Below, piece after piece: positions 57,183 to 64,000 of a stretch of DNA of 64,000 nucleotides. This DNA is from Streptacidiphilus fuscans (GTDB lineage Bacteria; Actinomycetota; Actinomycetes; Streptomycetales; Streptomycetaceae), in the NCBI RefSeq assembly GCF_015690355.1, contig NZ_JADPRT010000015.1, positions 1 through 64,000 of the forward strand, given 5' to 3'. Position 1 is the first letter of the stretch; each line of letters begins with the position of its first letter. Both the position numbers and the translations under genes were made by a program. The notes beneath the pieces were generated by a model. The model was given only the letters and a program-made list of their open reading frames with translations, was not told the origin of the DNA and made no database searches.

Positions 57183-58277
57183 CTATCCTTCGGTTTCCGC
57201 ACGCCCGGTGGGGTGTGCGGTCGATCCCCGGACCACGAGCGCGGTGGGCAGCGGCTCGGGTTCGGGCTCGGTCTTCGACGCGGTTTCGCGACTTTCCGAC
57301 GGACCGTCGGATCGTTCACCCATCAGGGCGGTGAGCAGCCGGACGCCTGCCGCGCCCAGACGCTCGCCCGGCAGGTCCACGGTCGTCAGCGCGGGCGCGA
57401 AGAGCGGCGCGGCGACGATGTTGTCGATGCCGACGACCGACAGGTCGTCAGGAATGCGCAGTCCGAGCTCGGCAGCGACGTGGTAGACGCCCGCCGCGAC
57501 CACGTCGTCGTCGCACACCACGGCACGCACCCGCTCCCCCGACCCCCGCCCCGGCCCGGGCCCCGACCCCGGCGAGGCCAGCAGCACCCGTGCGGCCTCC
57601 CTGGCGGCGTCCAGGCCGCCGTTGACGGAGACTCCGACCTCGACCACCTCGGCTCCCGACGCCGCGCGCTCGAAGCCTGCCTGGCGTGCCCGGAAGGTGT
57701 GCGCGGACTCAACCGACCGCAGATGACCGAGCCGGAGGTGACCGAGCTCACGGAGATGGGTGACCGCAGCGGCCATCCCGCCGCCCACGTCGAGCTGCTG
57801 GGTGCGCCGCTGCGGATGGCCGGCGCTGAGCGCCGGGTCGGCGTCGAGGAAGACGGTGGGCAGGCTCTCCGGCAGGTCGTCGCCGAGCTGGCTGTCGTCG
57901 GGCGAGCAGATCAGCAGACCGTCGTACTGGCCGCTGCGGGCCGCGCGGGCGAGCTCGGCATGGTCCCAGCCCGACGAGACGACGACCGACAGCTCGCCGA
58001 GCGCCGCCTCGGCCTGCGCTCCCGCGAGGACGCGGGCGAAGAACGGCCCCAGGATGTTCGGCACCGCGAGCAGCAGCAGGCCGGTCCGGCCGAGCCGGAG
58101 CTGACGGCCCGCCGCCTGCGGTTGGTAGCCCAGCTCGGCGGCCGCGGCCAGCACGCGCTCCCGCGTCGGCGCGGAGACGCGGTGCGAGGAGGCGCTGGCG
58201 GAGAAGACCAGCGAGACCGTGGCCTGGGACACCCCTGCCAGCCGGGCCACGTCCTGTCCGGTGGGGCGACGCGTCAT
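57183..58277 (-). CDS. LacI-family transcriptional regulator
   Basis: A 364-residue LacI/GalR regulator. The N-terminal helix-turn-helix and hinge read TGQDVARLAGVSQATVSLVF and RERVLAAAAELGYQPQAAGR (residues about 6-60); the rest is a periplasmic-binding-protein-like effector domain (LLLLAVPNILGPFFARVL, VVGIDNIVAAPLFAPALTTV). No sugar operon is adjacent, so the ligand and targets are unknown. A Pro/Glu/Ser-rich insertion lies near the C-terminus (SESRETASKTEPEPEP). Confidence 0.88.
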   Translation of the reverse strand: MTRRPTGQDVARLAGVSQATVSLVFSASASSHRVSAPTRERVLAAAAELGYQPQAAGRQLRLGRTGLLLLAVPNILGPFFARVLAGAQAEAALGELSVVVSSGWDHAELARAARSGQYDGLLICSPDDSQLGDDLPESLPTVFLDADPALSAGHPQRRTQQLDVGGGMAAAVTHLRELGHLRLGHLRSVESAHTFRARQAGFERAASGAEVVEVGVSVNGGLDAAREAARVLLASPGSGPGPGRGSGERVRAVVCDDDVVAAGVYHVAAELGLRIPDDLSVVGIDNIVAAPLFAPALTTVDLPGERLGAAGVRLLTALMGERSDGPSESRETASKTEPEPEPLPTALVVRGSTAHPTGRAETEG

Positions 58278-58314
58278 GATCGGCGTGCCTGTGCGCTACG
58301 CGGGTGCCGGGCGG

Positions 58315-58653
58315 TTACTGCTGGGCGCGGAGGGCGTCGTCGACGGCGTCCTCGGCCGCGTTCTGGGCCGCGATCCGGCTGGCCATGCTGCCCGACTTGG
58401 ACTTGCGGCGCTCGATGCCGCCGGTGATCTGCTCCGACATGGCGTCGCGCTGCTTGTTCAGCACGACGTAGCTGATCGGCGCGGAGACCAGGGCCGCGAT
58501 GATCAGCAGCAGGAAGACACCGGAGCTGCCGGCCGTGACCGGCAGCACACCGAAGTGGGCCAGGAGCAGGGCGACCAGGAAGACGGCCAGGAAGATGCTG
58601 GCGCGCATCGCGGAGTAGCGGAGGGTCGCGTGCGAGGTACTGGGGGTGCTCAC
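58315..58653 (-). CDS. DUF4229-family small membrane protein
   Basis: A 112-residue protein with two membrane helices, about residues 18-36 (ASIFLAVFLVALLLAHFGV) and 43-62 (SSGVFLLLIIAALVSAPIS), and a charged, Ala-rich cytoplasmic tail (RDAMSEQITGGIERRKSKSG). The size and pattern match the DUF4229 family, which in Streptomyces sits near the futalosine-pathway menaquinone genes, as here. The GTG giving MSTPSTSHATLRY is preceded by GAGAAA. Function unknown. Confidence 0.75.
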   Translation of the reverse strand: MSTPSTSHATLRYSAMRASIFLAVFLVALLLAHFGVLPVTAGSSGVFLLLIIAALVSAPISYVVLNKQRDAMSEQITGGIERRKSKSGSMASRIAAQNAAEDAVDDALRAQQ

Positions 58654-58786
58654 GGCTCGGTTTCTCTTTCCCTTGTCCGTGGAGGTACGACAGTCCAGTG
58701 AAGCACGCCCGCAAGGGCGATCTTCACCGGGTCCGCACGCCGCTGCGTACGTGGCGGGGCTCAGCCGCGTACGCGGCGGCCGGACG

Positions 58787-59323
58787 TCAGCGCAGGTCGA
58801 GCCACATGAAGACGGAGTCGCGGTCGTCGCCGGGCGCGACGCGCAGCGCTCCCGGCAGTCGGCCGACCTCCTTGTAGCCGCAACGCTCGTAGAAGCGCTC
58901 CAACCCGAGGCCGCCGCGCAGGTCGAGCTGGAGCCCGGCCAGACCCCACGCACGGGCGTGCCGCTCGGCCTCCGCGAGCAGCGCGACACCGTCGCCCCGG
59001 CCCTGGAAGTCGGGGTGCAGCATGACCCGCTTGACGGTCCGCCAGTGGTCCATCAGCGAGAACCGCATGTCCACGAGGAAGAGGGCACCGGCCATGCGGC
59101 CGGTCTCCTCGTCGTGCGCGACCAGCAGCCGGTCTCGGCCGTCGCCCGGTCCGTGACCCAGCCCGGCCAGCCCCTTCTCGGCCGTCGGCCGGACCTCCTC
59201 ACGGGTGACCGGCGCGACGAAACCGATCGCGCCGCCCGCATTCGTGGCCGCAGTCCAGACGTCTATCAGGCCCTCGACCAGCTCCGGGGTGACCTCGGGG
59301 TCGAGGGTGAAACGCAGTGCCAT
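58787..59323 (-). CDS. GNAT-family acetyltransferase
   Basis: A 178-residue GNAT N-acetyltransferase. The acetyl-CoA pyrophosphate-binding motif is HPDFQGRGDGVALLAEAERH (about residues 103-122), with preceding strand WRTVKRVML and C-terminal FYERCGYKEVGRLP. The substrate amine is unknown. It is 28 bp downstream of mqnE on the same strand and likely in its operon. Confidence 0.85.
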   Translation of the reverse strand: MALRFTLDPEVTPELVEGLIDVWTAATNAGGAIGFVAPVTREEVRPTAEKGLAGLGHGPGDGRDRLLVAHDEETGRMAGALFLVDMRFSLMDHWRTVKRVMLHPDFQGRGDGVALLAEAERHARAWGLAGLQLDLRGGLGLERFYERCGYKEVGRLPGALRVAPGDDRDSVFMWLDLR

Positions 59324-59351
59324 GTACAGAGAGCCCCTGGAACCGTGCCGA

Positions 59352-60515
59352 CTAGAACTTCATCGGCTGCGGCGTCTCGCGACGGTCGCCGTCCGGGCCC
59401 GGGTACTCACGGATGATCTCGTAGCGGGTGTTCCGCTCGACCGGGCGGAAGCCCGCGTCACGGATCAGGTCGAGCAGGTCGTCACGGGTCAGCTTGTTCG
59501 GCGTGCCGAAGCCGTCCGCGTCGTGGGTGATCTTGTACTCGACGACCGAGCCGTCCATGTCGTCCGCGCCGTGGTTGAGCATCAGCTGGGCGCCGGCCAG
59601 ACCGTGCATGACCCAGAACACCTTGACGTGCGGGACGTTGTCGAAGAGCAGCCGGGAGACGGCGAAGGTGCGGATCATGTCCGCGCCGGTCGCCATGGTG
59701 GTGCGCGCCTGCAGCGTGTTGCGGACCTTGCCGTCACGCGAGTCGTGGAAGTCGTGCTGGTAGCGCAGCGGGATGAAGACCTGGAACCCGCCGGTCTCGT
59801 CCTGCAGCTCACGCAGCCGCAGCACGTGGTCCACGCGGTGGCGCGGCTCCTCGATGTGGCCGTAGAGCATGGTGGCGGGCGTCTTCAGGCCCTTGGAGTG
59901 AGCGAGGCGGTGGATCCGCGACCAGTCCTCCCAGTGGGTGTCGTGGTCGACGATGTGCTGACGCACCTCCCAGTCGAAGATCTCCGCGCCACCGCCGGTC
60001 AGCGACTCCAGACCGGCGTCGATCAGCTCGTCGAGGATCTCGTCGGCCGAGAGGCCGGAGATCTTCTCGAAGTGGTGGATCTCGGTGGCGGTGAAGGCCT
60101 TGAGCGCGACGTTCGGCAGCGCCTCCTTGAGGGCGCGCAGCGAACGCGGGTAGTACCGCCAGGGGAGGGTCGGGTGCAGGCCGTTGACGATGTGCAGCTC
60201 GGTCAGCTGGTCGTTCTCCATCGCCTTGGCGAGCTTGACCGCCTCCTCGATGCGCATCGTGTACGCGTCCTTCTCGCCCGGCTTGCGCTGGAAGCTGCAG
60301 TAGGCGCAGGAGGCGGTGCAGACGTTGGTCATGTTGAGGTGACGGTTGACGTTGAAGTGGACGACGTCGCCGTTCTTCCGCGTCCGCGCGTAGTGGGCGA
60401 GGCCACCCAGCCAGGCCAGGTCGTCGGTCTCGTAGAGCGCGACCCCGTCCTCACGACTGAGCCGCTCCCCGGCGTAGACCTTCGCCTCCAGCTCGCGCTT
60501 CAGCCCTGCGTCCAT
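59352..60515 (-). CDS. mqnE: Aminofutalosine synthase
   Basis: A 387-residue radical SAM enzyme that makes aminofutalosine in the futalosine route to menaquinone. The cluster motif is CTASCAYC (Cys66, 70, 73); flanks HFNVNRHLNMTNV and SFQRKPGEKDAYTMR match MqnE closely, as do ESLTGGGAEIFDWEVRQ and MLYGHIEEPRHRVDH. The ATG giving MDAGLKRELEAK lies 10 bases after GGAGG and gives the usual family length. Its presence implies menaquinone without the classical MenFDHCEB set. Confidence 0.95.
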   Translation of the reverse strand: MDAGLKRELEAKVYAGERLSREDGVALYETDDLAWLGGLAHYARTRKNGDVVHFNVNRHLNMTNVCTASCAYCSFQRKPGEKDAYTMRIEEAVKLAKAMENDQLTELHIVNGLHPTLPWRYYPRSLRALKEALPNVALKAFTATEIHHFEKISGLSADEILDELIDAGLESLTGGGAEIFDWEVRQHIVDHDTHWEDWSRIHRLAHSKGLKTPATMLYGHIEEPRHRVDHVLRLRELQDETGGFQVFIPLRYQHDFHDSRDGKVRNTLQARTTMATGADMIRTFAVSRLLFDNVPHVKVFWVMHGLAGAQLMLNHGADDMDGSVVEYKITHDADGFGTPNKLTRDDLLDLIRDAGFRPVERNTRYEIIREYPGPDGDRRETPQPMKF

Positions 60516-60608
60516 CCGCCTCATGCCTCCATCAGCAGTGGCCCTCACCGGGCCGACGATCCCCACGAGCCTACGCCCTCACTCTGACGGGATGTTGCGG
60601 TACCCGTC

Positions 60609-60690
60609 AGGGGCGCGGGGAACTGCCCGAGAAACCACCCACAGAGGTAGAGCACCGAACGAGCAGGGCCATCCGCACAGGGTGGTGCAG
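60609..60690. repeat. Interspersed palindromic repeat, copy 6 (partial)
   Basis: AGGGGCGCGGGGAACTGCCC, ACGAGCAGGGCCATCCGCAC and AGGGTGGTGCAG are kept; the second outer arm is missing. It lies between threonine ammonia-lyase and mqnE, both on the minus strand. Confidence 0.75.
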
Positions 60691-60693
60691 GAC

Positions 60694-61668
60694 TCAAACG
60701 GCGAGAATCCTCGCCAAAAGCGCCGGATCCACGTTCCCGCCGCTCACCACCGCGGCGAACCGCGTGCCCGGCAGCTCCGCGCCGTGGAACAGGTACGCAG
60801 CCGTCGTCACCGCACCCGACGGCTCGGCCACGAGCCGCCCGCGGCGGGCCAGGACAGCCATCGCGTCGCGGATCTCGTCCTCCGTGACCGTGATGATGTC
60901 GTCGACGTACGCCTGGACGTGCTCCCACGGCAGCAGGCCGAGGGAGTTCGTCCGCAGCCCGTCCGCGATCGTGCGGTGGGTGTCCGCGAAGGGCCACACC
61001 TTCCGCTCGCCGGAGCGGAAGCTCTCCGCCGCGTCGCCGGCCAGGGCCGGCTCGACGCCGATGACCTTGACGCCCGGCATGGTGAGCTTCAACGCCGTTG
61101 CCACACCGCTGATCAGGCCGCCGCCGCTGACCGGGACCAGGACCGTCTGCAGGTCGAGGTCGAGAGCCGCCGCGTCGTCCGCGATCTCCATCCCGACCGT
61201 GCCCTGGCCCGCGATGACGTACGGGTCGTCGTACGGCGGGACCCAGACGTAGCCGTGCTTCTCGACCAGGTCCGCGGGCGTGGTGTCCCGCTCGTGCATG
61301 GCGACCAGGATGACCTCCGCGCCGAACGAGCGGGTGCTTTCCACCTTCACCTCGGGTGAGGTGTCCGGCATCACGATGACGGCCTGGATGCCGAGTTCGC
61401 GCGCCGCGTAGGCCACGGCCTGCGCGTGGTTGCCACTCGACTGGGCTACCACGCCCCGCGCCCGCTCCTCCGGCGTCAGCGCCGCGAGGCGGTTGTACGC
61501 GCCGCGGATCTTGAAGGCCCCGGTCGGCTGCAGGCCCTCCGGCTTCAGATGCAGCGAACGGCCGTCGGGCTGGTCCGCCCACGGGCACGGCATCAGGGGA
61601 GTGCGCACGGCCACCCCGGCGATCCGCTGTTGCGCTTCGCGCACCTCGTCCAGCGTCACCAGGGTCAT
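60694..61668 (-). CDS. Threonine/serine ammonia-lyase (catabolic type, no ACT domain)
   Basis: A 324-residue fold-type II PLP enzyme that deaminates threonine, or serine, to the 2-oxo acid. The PLP Lys is Lys53 in GAFKIRGAYNRL; SSGNHAQAVAYAA and VPVSGGGLISGVATAL are the substrate and phosphate loops. It stops after the catalytic domain, so it lacks the ACT-like regulatory domain of biosynthetic IlvA. It starts 7 bp after the Lrp/AsnC stop, which suggests control by that regulator. Confidence 0.9.
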   Translation of the reverse strand: MTLVTLDEVREAQQRIAGVAVRTPLMPCPWADQPDGRSLHLKPEGLQPTGAFKIRGAYNRLAALTPEERARGVVAQSSGNHAQAVAYAARELGIQAVIVMPDTSPEVKVESTRSFGAEVILVAMHERDTTPADLVEKHGYVWVPPYDDPYVIAGQGTVGMEIADDAAALDLDLQTVLVPVSGGGLISGVATALKLTMPGVKVIGVEPALAGDAAESFRSGERKVWPFADTHRTIADGLRTNSLGLLPWEHVQAYVDDIITVTEDEIRDAMAVLARRGRLVAEPSGAVTTAAYLFHGAELPGTRFAAVVSGGNVDPALLARILAV

Positions 61669-61675
61669 ACGCGCA

Positions 61676-62155
61676 TCACACCTTCCGCTGCTCGGCGGTC
61701 ACCTCGGGGTCGGGGAGCTCGACGGCGCGGTTCTCCCACTTGGTGGAGAGTACGACCGTGGTGCGCGTGCGGGCTACACCCCTGGTGCCGGAGAGGCGTT
61801 TGACGATCGACTCCAGCCCGTCGACGTCCGGGACGCGGGCCTTGAGCATGTAGGAGTCCTCGCCGGCGATGAACCAGCAGTCCTCGATCTCGGGCAGGTC
61901 GCGCAGCCGGTGCGAGACGTCGTCGTGGTCCGCCGCGTCGGTCAGCTGGAGGCCGATCAGCGCGGTGACGCCGAGGCCGAGCGAGGCCGGGTTGACCGTC
62001 GCGCGGTACCCGGTGATGACGCCGGCCTGTTCCAGCCGGTTGATCCGGTCCGTGACGCTGGGGCCCGAAAGCCCGACAAGCCGTCCCAGCTCGGCGTACG
62101 AGGCGCGCCCGTTCTCGCGCAGCGCCTGAATGAGCTGCCTGTCCACCGCGTCCAT
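61676..62155 (-). CDS. Lrp/AsnC-family transcriptional regulator
   Basis: A 159-residue feast/famine regulator: N-terminal helix-turn-helix (MDAVDRQLIQALRENGRASY, LGRLVGLSGPSVTDRINRLE), then the RAM/effector domain (IEDCWFIAGEDSYMLKARVP). The ATG giving MDAVDRQ matches family starts. Directly upstream of the ammonia-lyase gene, with a 7-bp gap, so an amino-acid-responsive operon is likely. Confidence 0.92.
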   Translation of the reverse strand: MDAVDRQLIQALRENGRASYAELGRLVGLSGPSVTDRINRLEQAGVITGYRATVNPASLGLGVTALIGLQLTDAADHDDVSHRLRDLPEIEDCWFIAGEDSYMLKARVPDVDGLESIVKRLSGTRGVARTRTTVVLSTKWENRAVELPDPEVTAEQRKV

Positions 62156-62273
62156 GCTGGGAAACCTGGCCTTCCAATCGTTGGGGAACGTGCCGACAGT
62201 ATCCGGAATCCCAAAGTCCAGGCCGACAAGACCCCCGGTTCGCAAAGAAGATACTCCGACGAGGTGACCTCCA

Positions 62274-62927
62274 TCACGTCGCCCCCAGCTCGCCCTCCCA
62301 GCGGCGGTAGAGAGCGTGCGGAACCTTCACCGAATCCAGCACCCGCCCGCCCACGAAGTCCACGAGCTGCTGCACGCTTCCCGACCCGGCGTAGAAGCCG
62401 GGCGAGGCGGGGATCACCACCGCGCCTTGCTGGTCCAGCTCTACGAGTTGACGCAGCGTCACTCCGGTGAGCGGGCTCTCGCGCACGCACAGCACCAGCG
62501 GCCTGCGCTCCTTGAGCGTGACGTTGGCGGCACGCTGGAGCAGGTCCTTGCTGAGCCCGATCGCGATCCCGGCGACGGCGGCGGCGCTGCACGGGACCAC
62601 GATCATCCCCTTCGCGGGGTACGAGCCGCTGGACGGCCCCGCCGCGAAGTCACCCGCGGTCCAGTACCGCACGTCGTCGAGGTCGAACGGCTGCGGCTTC
62701 CCTCGGTCGAGCGGGCGCTCCAGCCACTCGCGCAGATCCTCACGCCAGTGCGCGTCCCGGAACGCGATCCCGGTCTCGTCGATGATCGTCAGCCGCGCGG
62801 CCCTGCTGACGACGACGTCGACCGCCTCCCCCGCCTCCAGCAGCCCACGGATCACCGACGCCGCGTACGGCGTCCCGGACGCCCCCGACACCCCGACGAC
62901 CCATGGCTCCCGCGCTTCCTGCTTCAC
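62274..62927 (-). CDS. UbiX-like flavin prenyltransferase
   Basis: A 217-residue UbiX/Pad1-family protein. It shows WVVGVSGASGTPYAASVIRG (residues about 9-28), SYPAKGMIVVPCSAAAVAGI (about 102-121), and the C-terminal VIPASPGFYAGSGSVQQLVDFV. Family members make prenylated FMN for UbiD-type decarboxylases; in streptomycetes this gene accompanies mqnP and serves the decarboxylation step of the futalosine pathway. It is 24 bp downstream of the dinucleotide-binding oxidoreductase stop, same strand. Confidence 0.9.
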   Translation of the reverse strand: MKQEAREPWVVGVSGASGTPYAASVIRGLLEAGEAVDVVVSRAARLTIIDETGIAFRDAHWREDLREWLERPLDRGKPQPFDLDDVRYWTAGDFAAGPSSGSYPAKGMIVVPCSAAAVAGIAIGLSKDLLQRAANVTLKERRPLVLCVRESPLTGVTLRQLVELDQQGAVVIPASPGFYAGSGSVQQLVDFVGGRVLDSVKVPHALYRRWEGELGAT

Positions 62928-62950
62928 ATGATCGACCCTAACCGCTCGGG

Positions 62951-63574
62951 TCAGTCGTGGACGATGCGGATGCCGGTCCGGCGGCCCAGGGTGCCGAAGG
63001 ACGGCAGTAGCAGGAAGATCGCCGCGTCGAGCAGGTCGGGGCGGCCCAGGCCGACGAAGGTGGGGACGTGGCCCACGGCGCTGATCAGGGCCTCGACCGT
63101 CGGGGCGTCGGACTGCTCGAAGACGGTGTAGAAGAGGTTGCCCGGCTTGCCGTCCCAGAGCGGGTCGGCGTAGGTCTCCCAGGTCTGGTTGTTGAAGGCG
63201 CGGGCGTAGCGGGCCTCCGGGGCCAGCGCGCGGACCAGGTCGGCGCTGTGCAGGACGGGCTGCGGGAACCGGTTGGCCGCGTCGACGATCAGCTTGCCCG
63301 CCAGCGCCTCGGCGTGGGTGCGCAGGAACGCCTCGACGTCGCCCGCCGGGATGGCCAGCACGACGGTGTCCGCGGCGGCCACGGCCTCCGCCACGGTGGC
63401 GACCTTCGCGCCGGTGTCGCCCGCCGCGTCGGACGCCCCGGGGTTGCGTGACCCGAACACGACCGCGTGCCCTGCCCTGGCGAAGGCCCGGCCGAGCGTC
63501 CCGCCGATGTTGCCCGTGCCGATGACCGCCGTGGTGCCGATGCCGTTGTCGGTGCCGATGCCGTTGTCGCTCAT
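62951..63574 (-). CDS. NAD(P)/F420-type dinucleotide-binding oxidoreductase
   Basis: A 207-residue protein like F420-dependent NADP reductases and ProC-like enzymes. The Rossmann motif is TAVIGTGNIGGTLGRAFARA (about residues 15-34), followed by VVFGSRNPGASD and VVLAIPAGDVEAFL. The N-terminus begins with a short duplication (NGIGT, DNGIGT) encoded by an 18-bp repeat. GGGAGGG lies about 8 bases before the ATG. Whether it uses F420 or only NAD(P) cannot be decided from the sequence. It lies between the ubiX- and mqnP-like genes. Confidence 0.8.
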   Translation of the reverse strand: MSDNGIGTDNGIGTTAVIGTGNIGGTLGRAFARAGHAVVFGSRNPGASDAAGDTGAKVATVAEAVAAADTVVLAIPAGDVEAFLRTHAEALAGKLIVDAANRFPQPVLHSADLVRALAPEARYARAFNNQTWETYADPLWDGKPGNLFYTVFEQSDAPTVEALISAVGHVPTFVGLGRPDLLDAAIFLLLPSFGTLGRRTGIRIVHD

Positions 63575-63657
63575 GACGAAGCCCTCCCGTTGCTCGTCTG
63601 CCTCTGGTGAGGGTGAGCGACGGGAGGGCTCGTGATATTCCGTCAGTTACCGGGCAG

Positions 63658-64000
63658 CTACGGCGTCAGCCCGCGCAGCGCGAGATCCAGCAGCGCGAAG
63701 CAGAAGAGCGAGATCCCGACGAAGCCGTTGACCTGGAAGAACGCCCGGTTGAGACGGCTCAGGTCGTGCGGGCGGACGATGGTGTGCTCGTAGACGAACG
63801 CCACCGCGACCACCGCAAGGCCCATCCAGAACGCCCAGCCCGCGCCCGACAGCCAGGCGTACCAGCAGAGCAGCAGCATGGTCACCAGGTGCGCGGCGCG
63901 CGCGCCGTACAGCGCGGCCGGGACGCCGAAGCGGGCCGGGACCGAGCGGACGCCGTCGGCGCGGTCGGCCATCACGTCCTGGCAGGCGAAGATGAGGTCG
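63658..64000 (-). CDS. mqnP: UbiA-family prenyltransferase, 3' part (mqnP type), cut by window edge
   Basis: The C-terminal 113 residues of an integral membrane aromatic prenyltransferase; the start lies outside the window. The second Asp-rich motif is visible as DLIFACQDVMADRADG at the very edge, followed by RSVPARFGVPAAL and at least three membrane segments (LVTMLLLCWYAWLSG, FWMGLAVVAVAFVY, VGISLFCFALLDLAL). With mqnE and a ubiX-like gene on the same strand it is most likely the menaquinone prenyltransferase of the futalosine pathway. Confidence 0.85.
   Translation of the reverse strand, partial: DLIFACQDVMADRADGVRSVPARFGVPAALYGARAAHLVTMLLLCWYAWLSGAGWAFWMGLAVVAVAFVYEHTIVRPHDLSRLNRAFFQVNGFVGISLFCFALLDLALRGLTP

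Noticed and set aside
63633..63650. CGTCAGT half-site before the oxidoreductase gene.
   Set aside because: The other half does not match; a single half-site is expected by chance.

Overview
The window is chromosomal DNA of a high-GC actinomycete, most likely a member of the Streptomycetaceae. The signs are very high GC, many GTG starts, ATGA/GTGA start-stop overlaps, futalosine-pathway menaquinone genes (mqnE, a ubiX-like gene, an mqnP-type prenyltransferase), mycothiol-type domains, and a run of genes typical of Streptomyces (DtxR/DmdR regulator with a SIS-domain gene, an NsdA-like regulator divergent from a prim-pol protein, purU with an SCO4402-type gene, pdxH and citrate synthase, serC). 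No rRNA, tRNA, transposase, integrase or CRISPR array was seen.

Region 1 (about 0.1-24.3 kb) is a catabolic island for a CoA-activated acid. It holds four acyl-CoA dehydrogenases that form two apparent heteromeric pairs. It also holds a thiolase-fold protein without the nucleophilic cysteine, a DUF35 protein, a KAS III, an ADP-forming and an AMP-forming acyl-CoA ligase, an enoyl-CoA hydratase, a flavin reductase, Zn-alcohol and aldehyde dehydrogenases, an SDR, a cyclase-family hydrolase, an amidohydrolase, an isochorismatase-fold protein and an F420-type oxidoreductase. Five of its promoter regions share a 17-bp palindrome, TCTGACG-N3-CGTCAGA (seven copies), which looks like the operator of one TetR-like regulator not encoded here. 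Gene content resembles actinobacterial steroid or terpenoid side-chain beta-oxidation; the substrate cannot be read from the sequence.

Region 2 (24.4-43.2 kb) carries envelope and regulatory genes: a membrane esterase, a GT2-TagF fusion, an anti-anti-sigma factor, an ECF sigma/anti-sigma pair, an AhpD-like protein, purU, a lipoprotein binding protein, a Gly/Tyr-rich membrane protein, an NsdA-like regulator, a prim-pol protein, a DtxR-family repressor, a SIS protein, a PAS/GAF protein, a DUF4231-like membrane protein and an alpha/beta hydrolase.

Region 3 (43.3-52.2 kb) is the most striking part: a compact minus-strand FxSxx-COOH peptide system. In transcription order it has a 64-residue precursor ending Phe-Asn-Ser-Ser-Ile (fxsA), a radical SAM/SPASM maturase fused to an intact HExxH domain (fxsB), an AAC(3)-family acyltransferase, a TIR-like protein (fxsC) and a 1327-residue protein with ParA-like, TIR-like, NB-ARC and TPR parts (fxsT).

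Region 4 (52.5-64 kb) is core metabolism: pdxH and citrate synthase diverging around a perfect 26-bp palindrome, serC, a secreted protein, a 28-residue membrane peptide, a LacI regulator, a DUF4229 protein, a GNAT acetyltransferase, mqnE, threonine ammonia-lyase, an Lrp/AsnC regulator, a UbiX-like flavin prenyltransferase, an F420/NADP-type oxidoreductase, and the 3' part of an mqnP-type prenyltransferase cut by the window edge.

An interspersed palindromic repeat built on GGGGCGCGGGGAACTGCGCGA recurs between genes at six places, with a tandem expansion between citrate synthase and serC.
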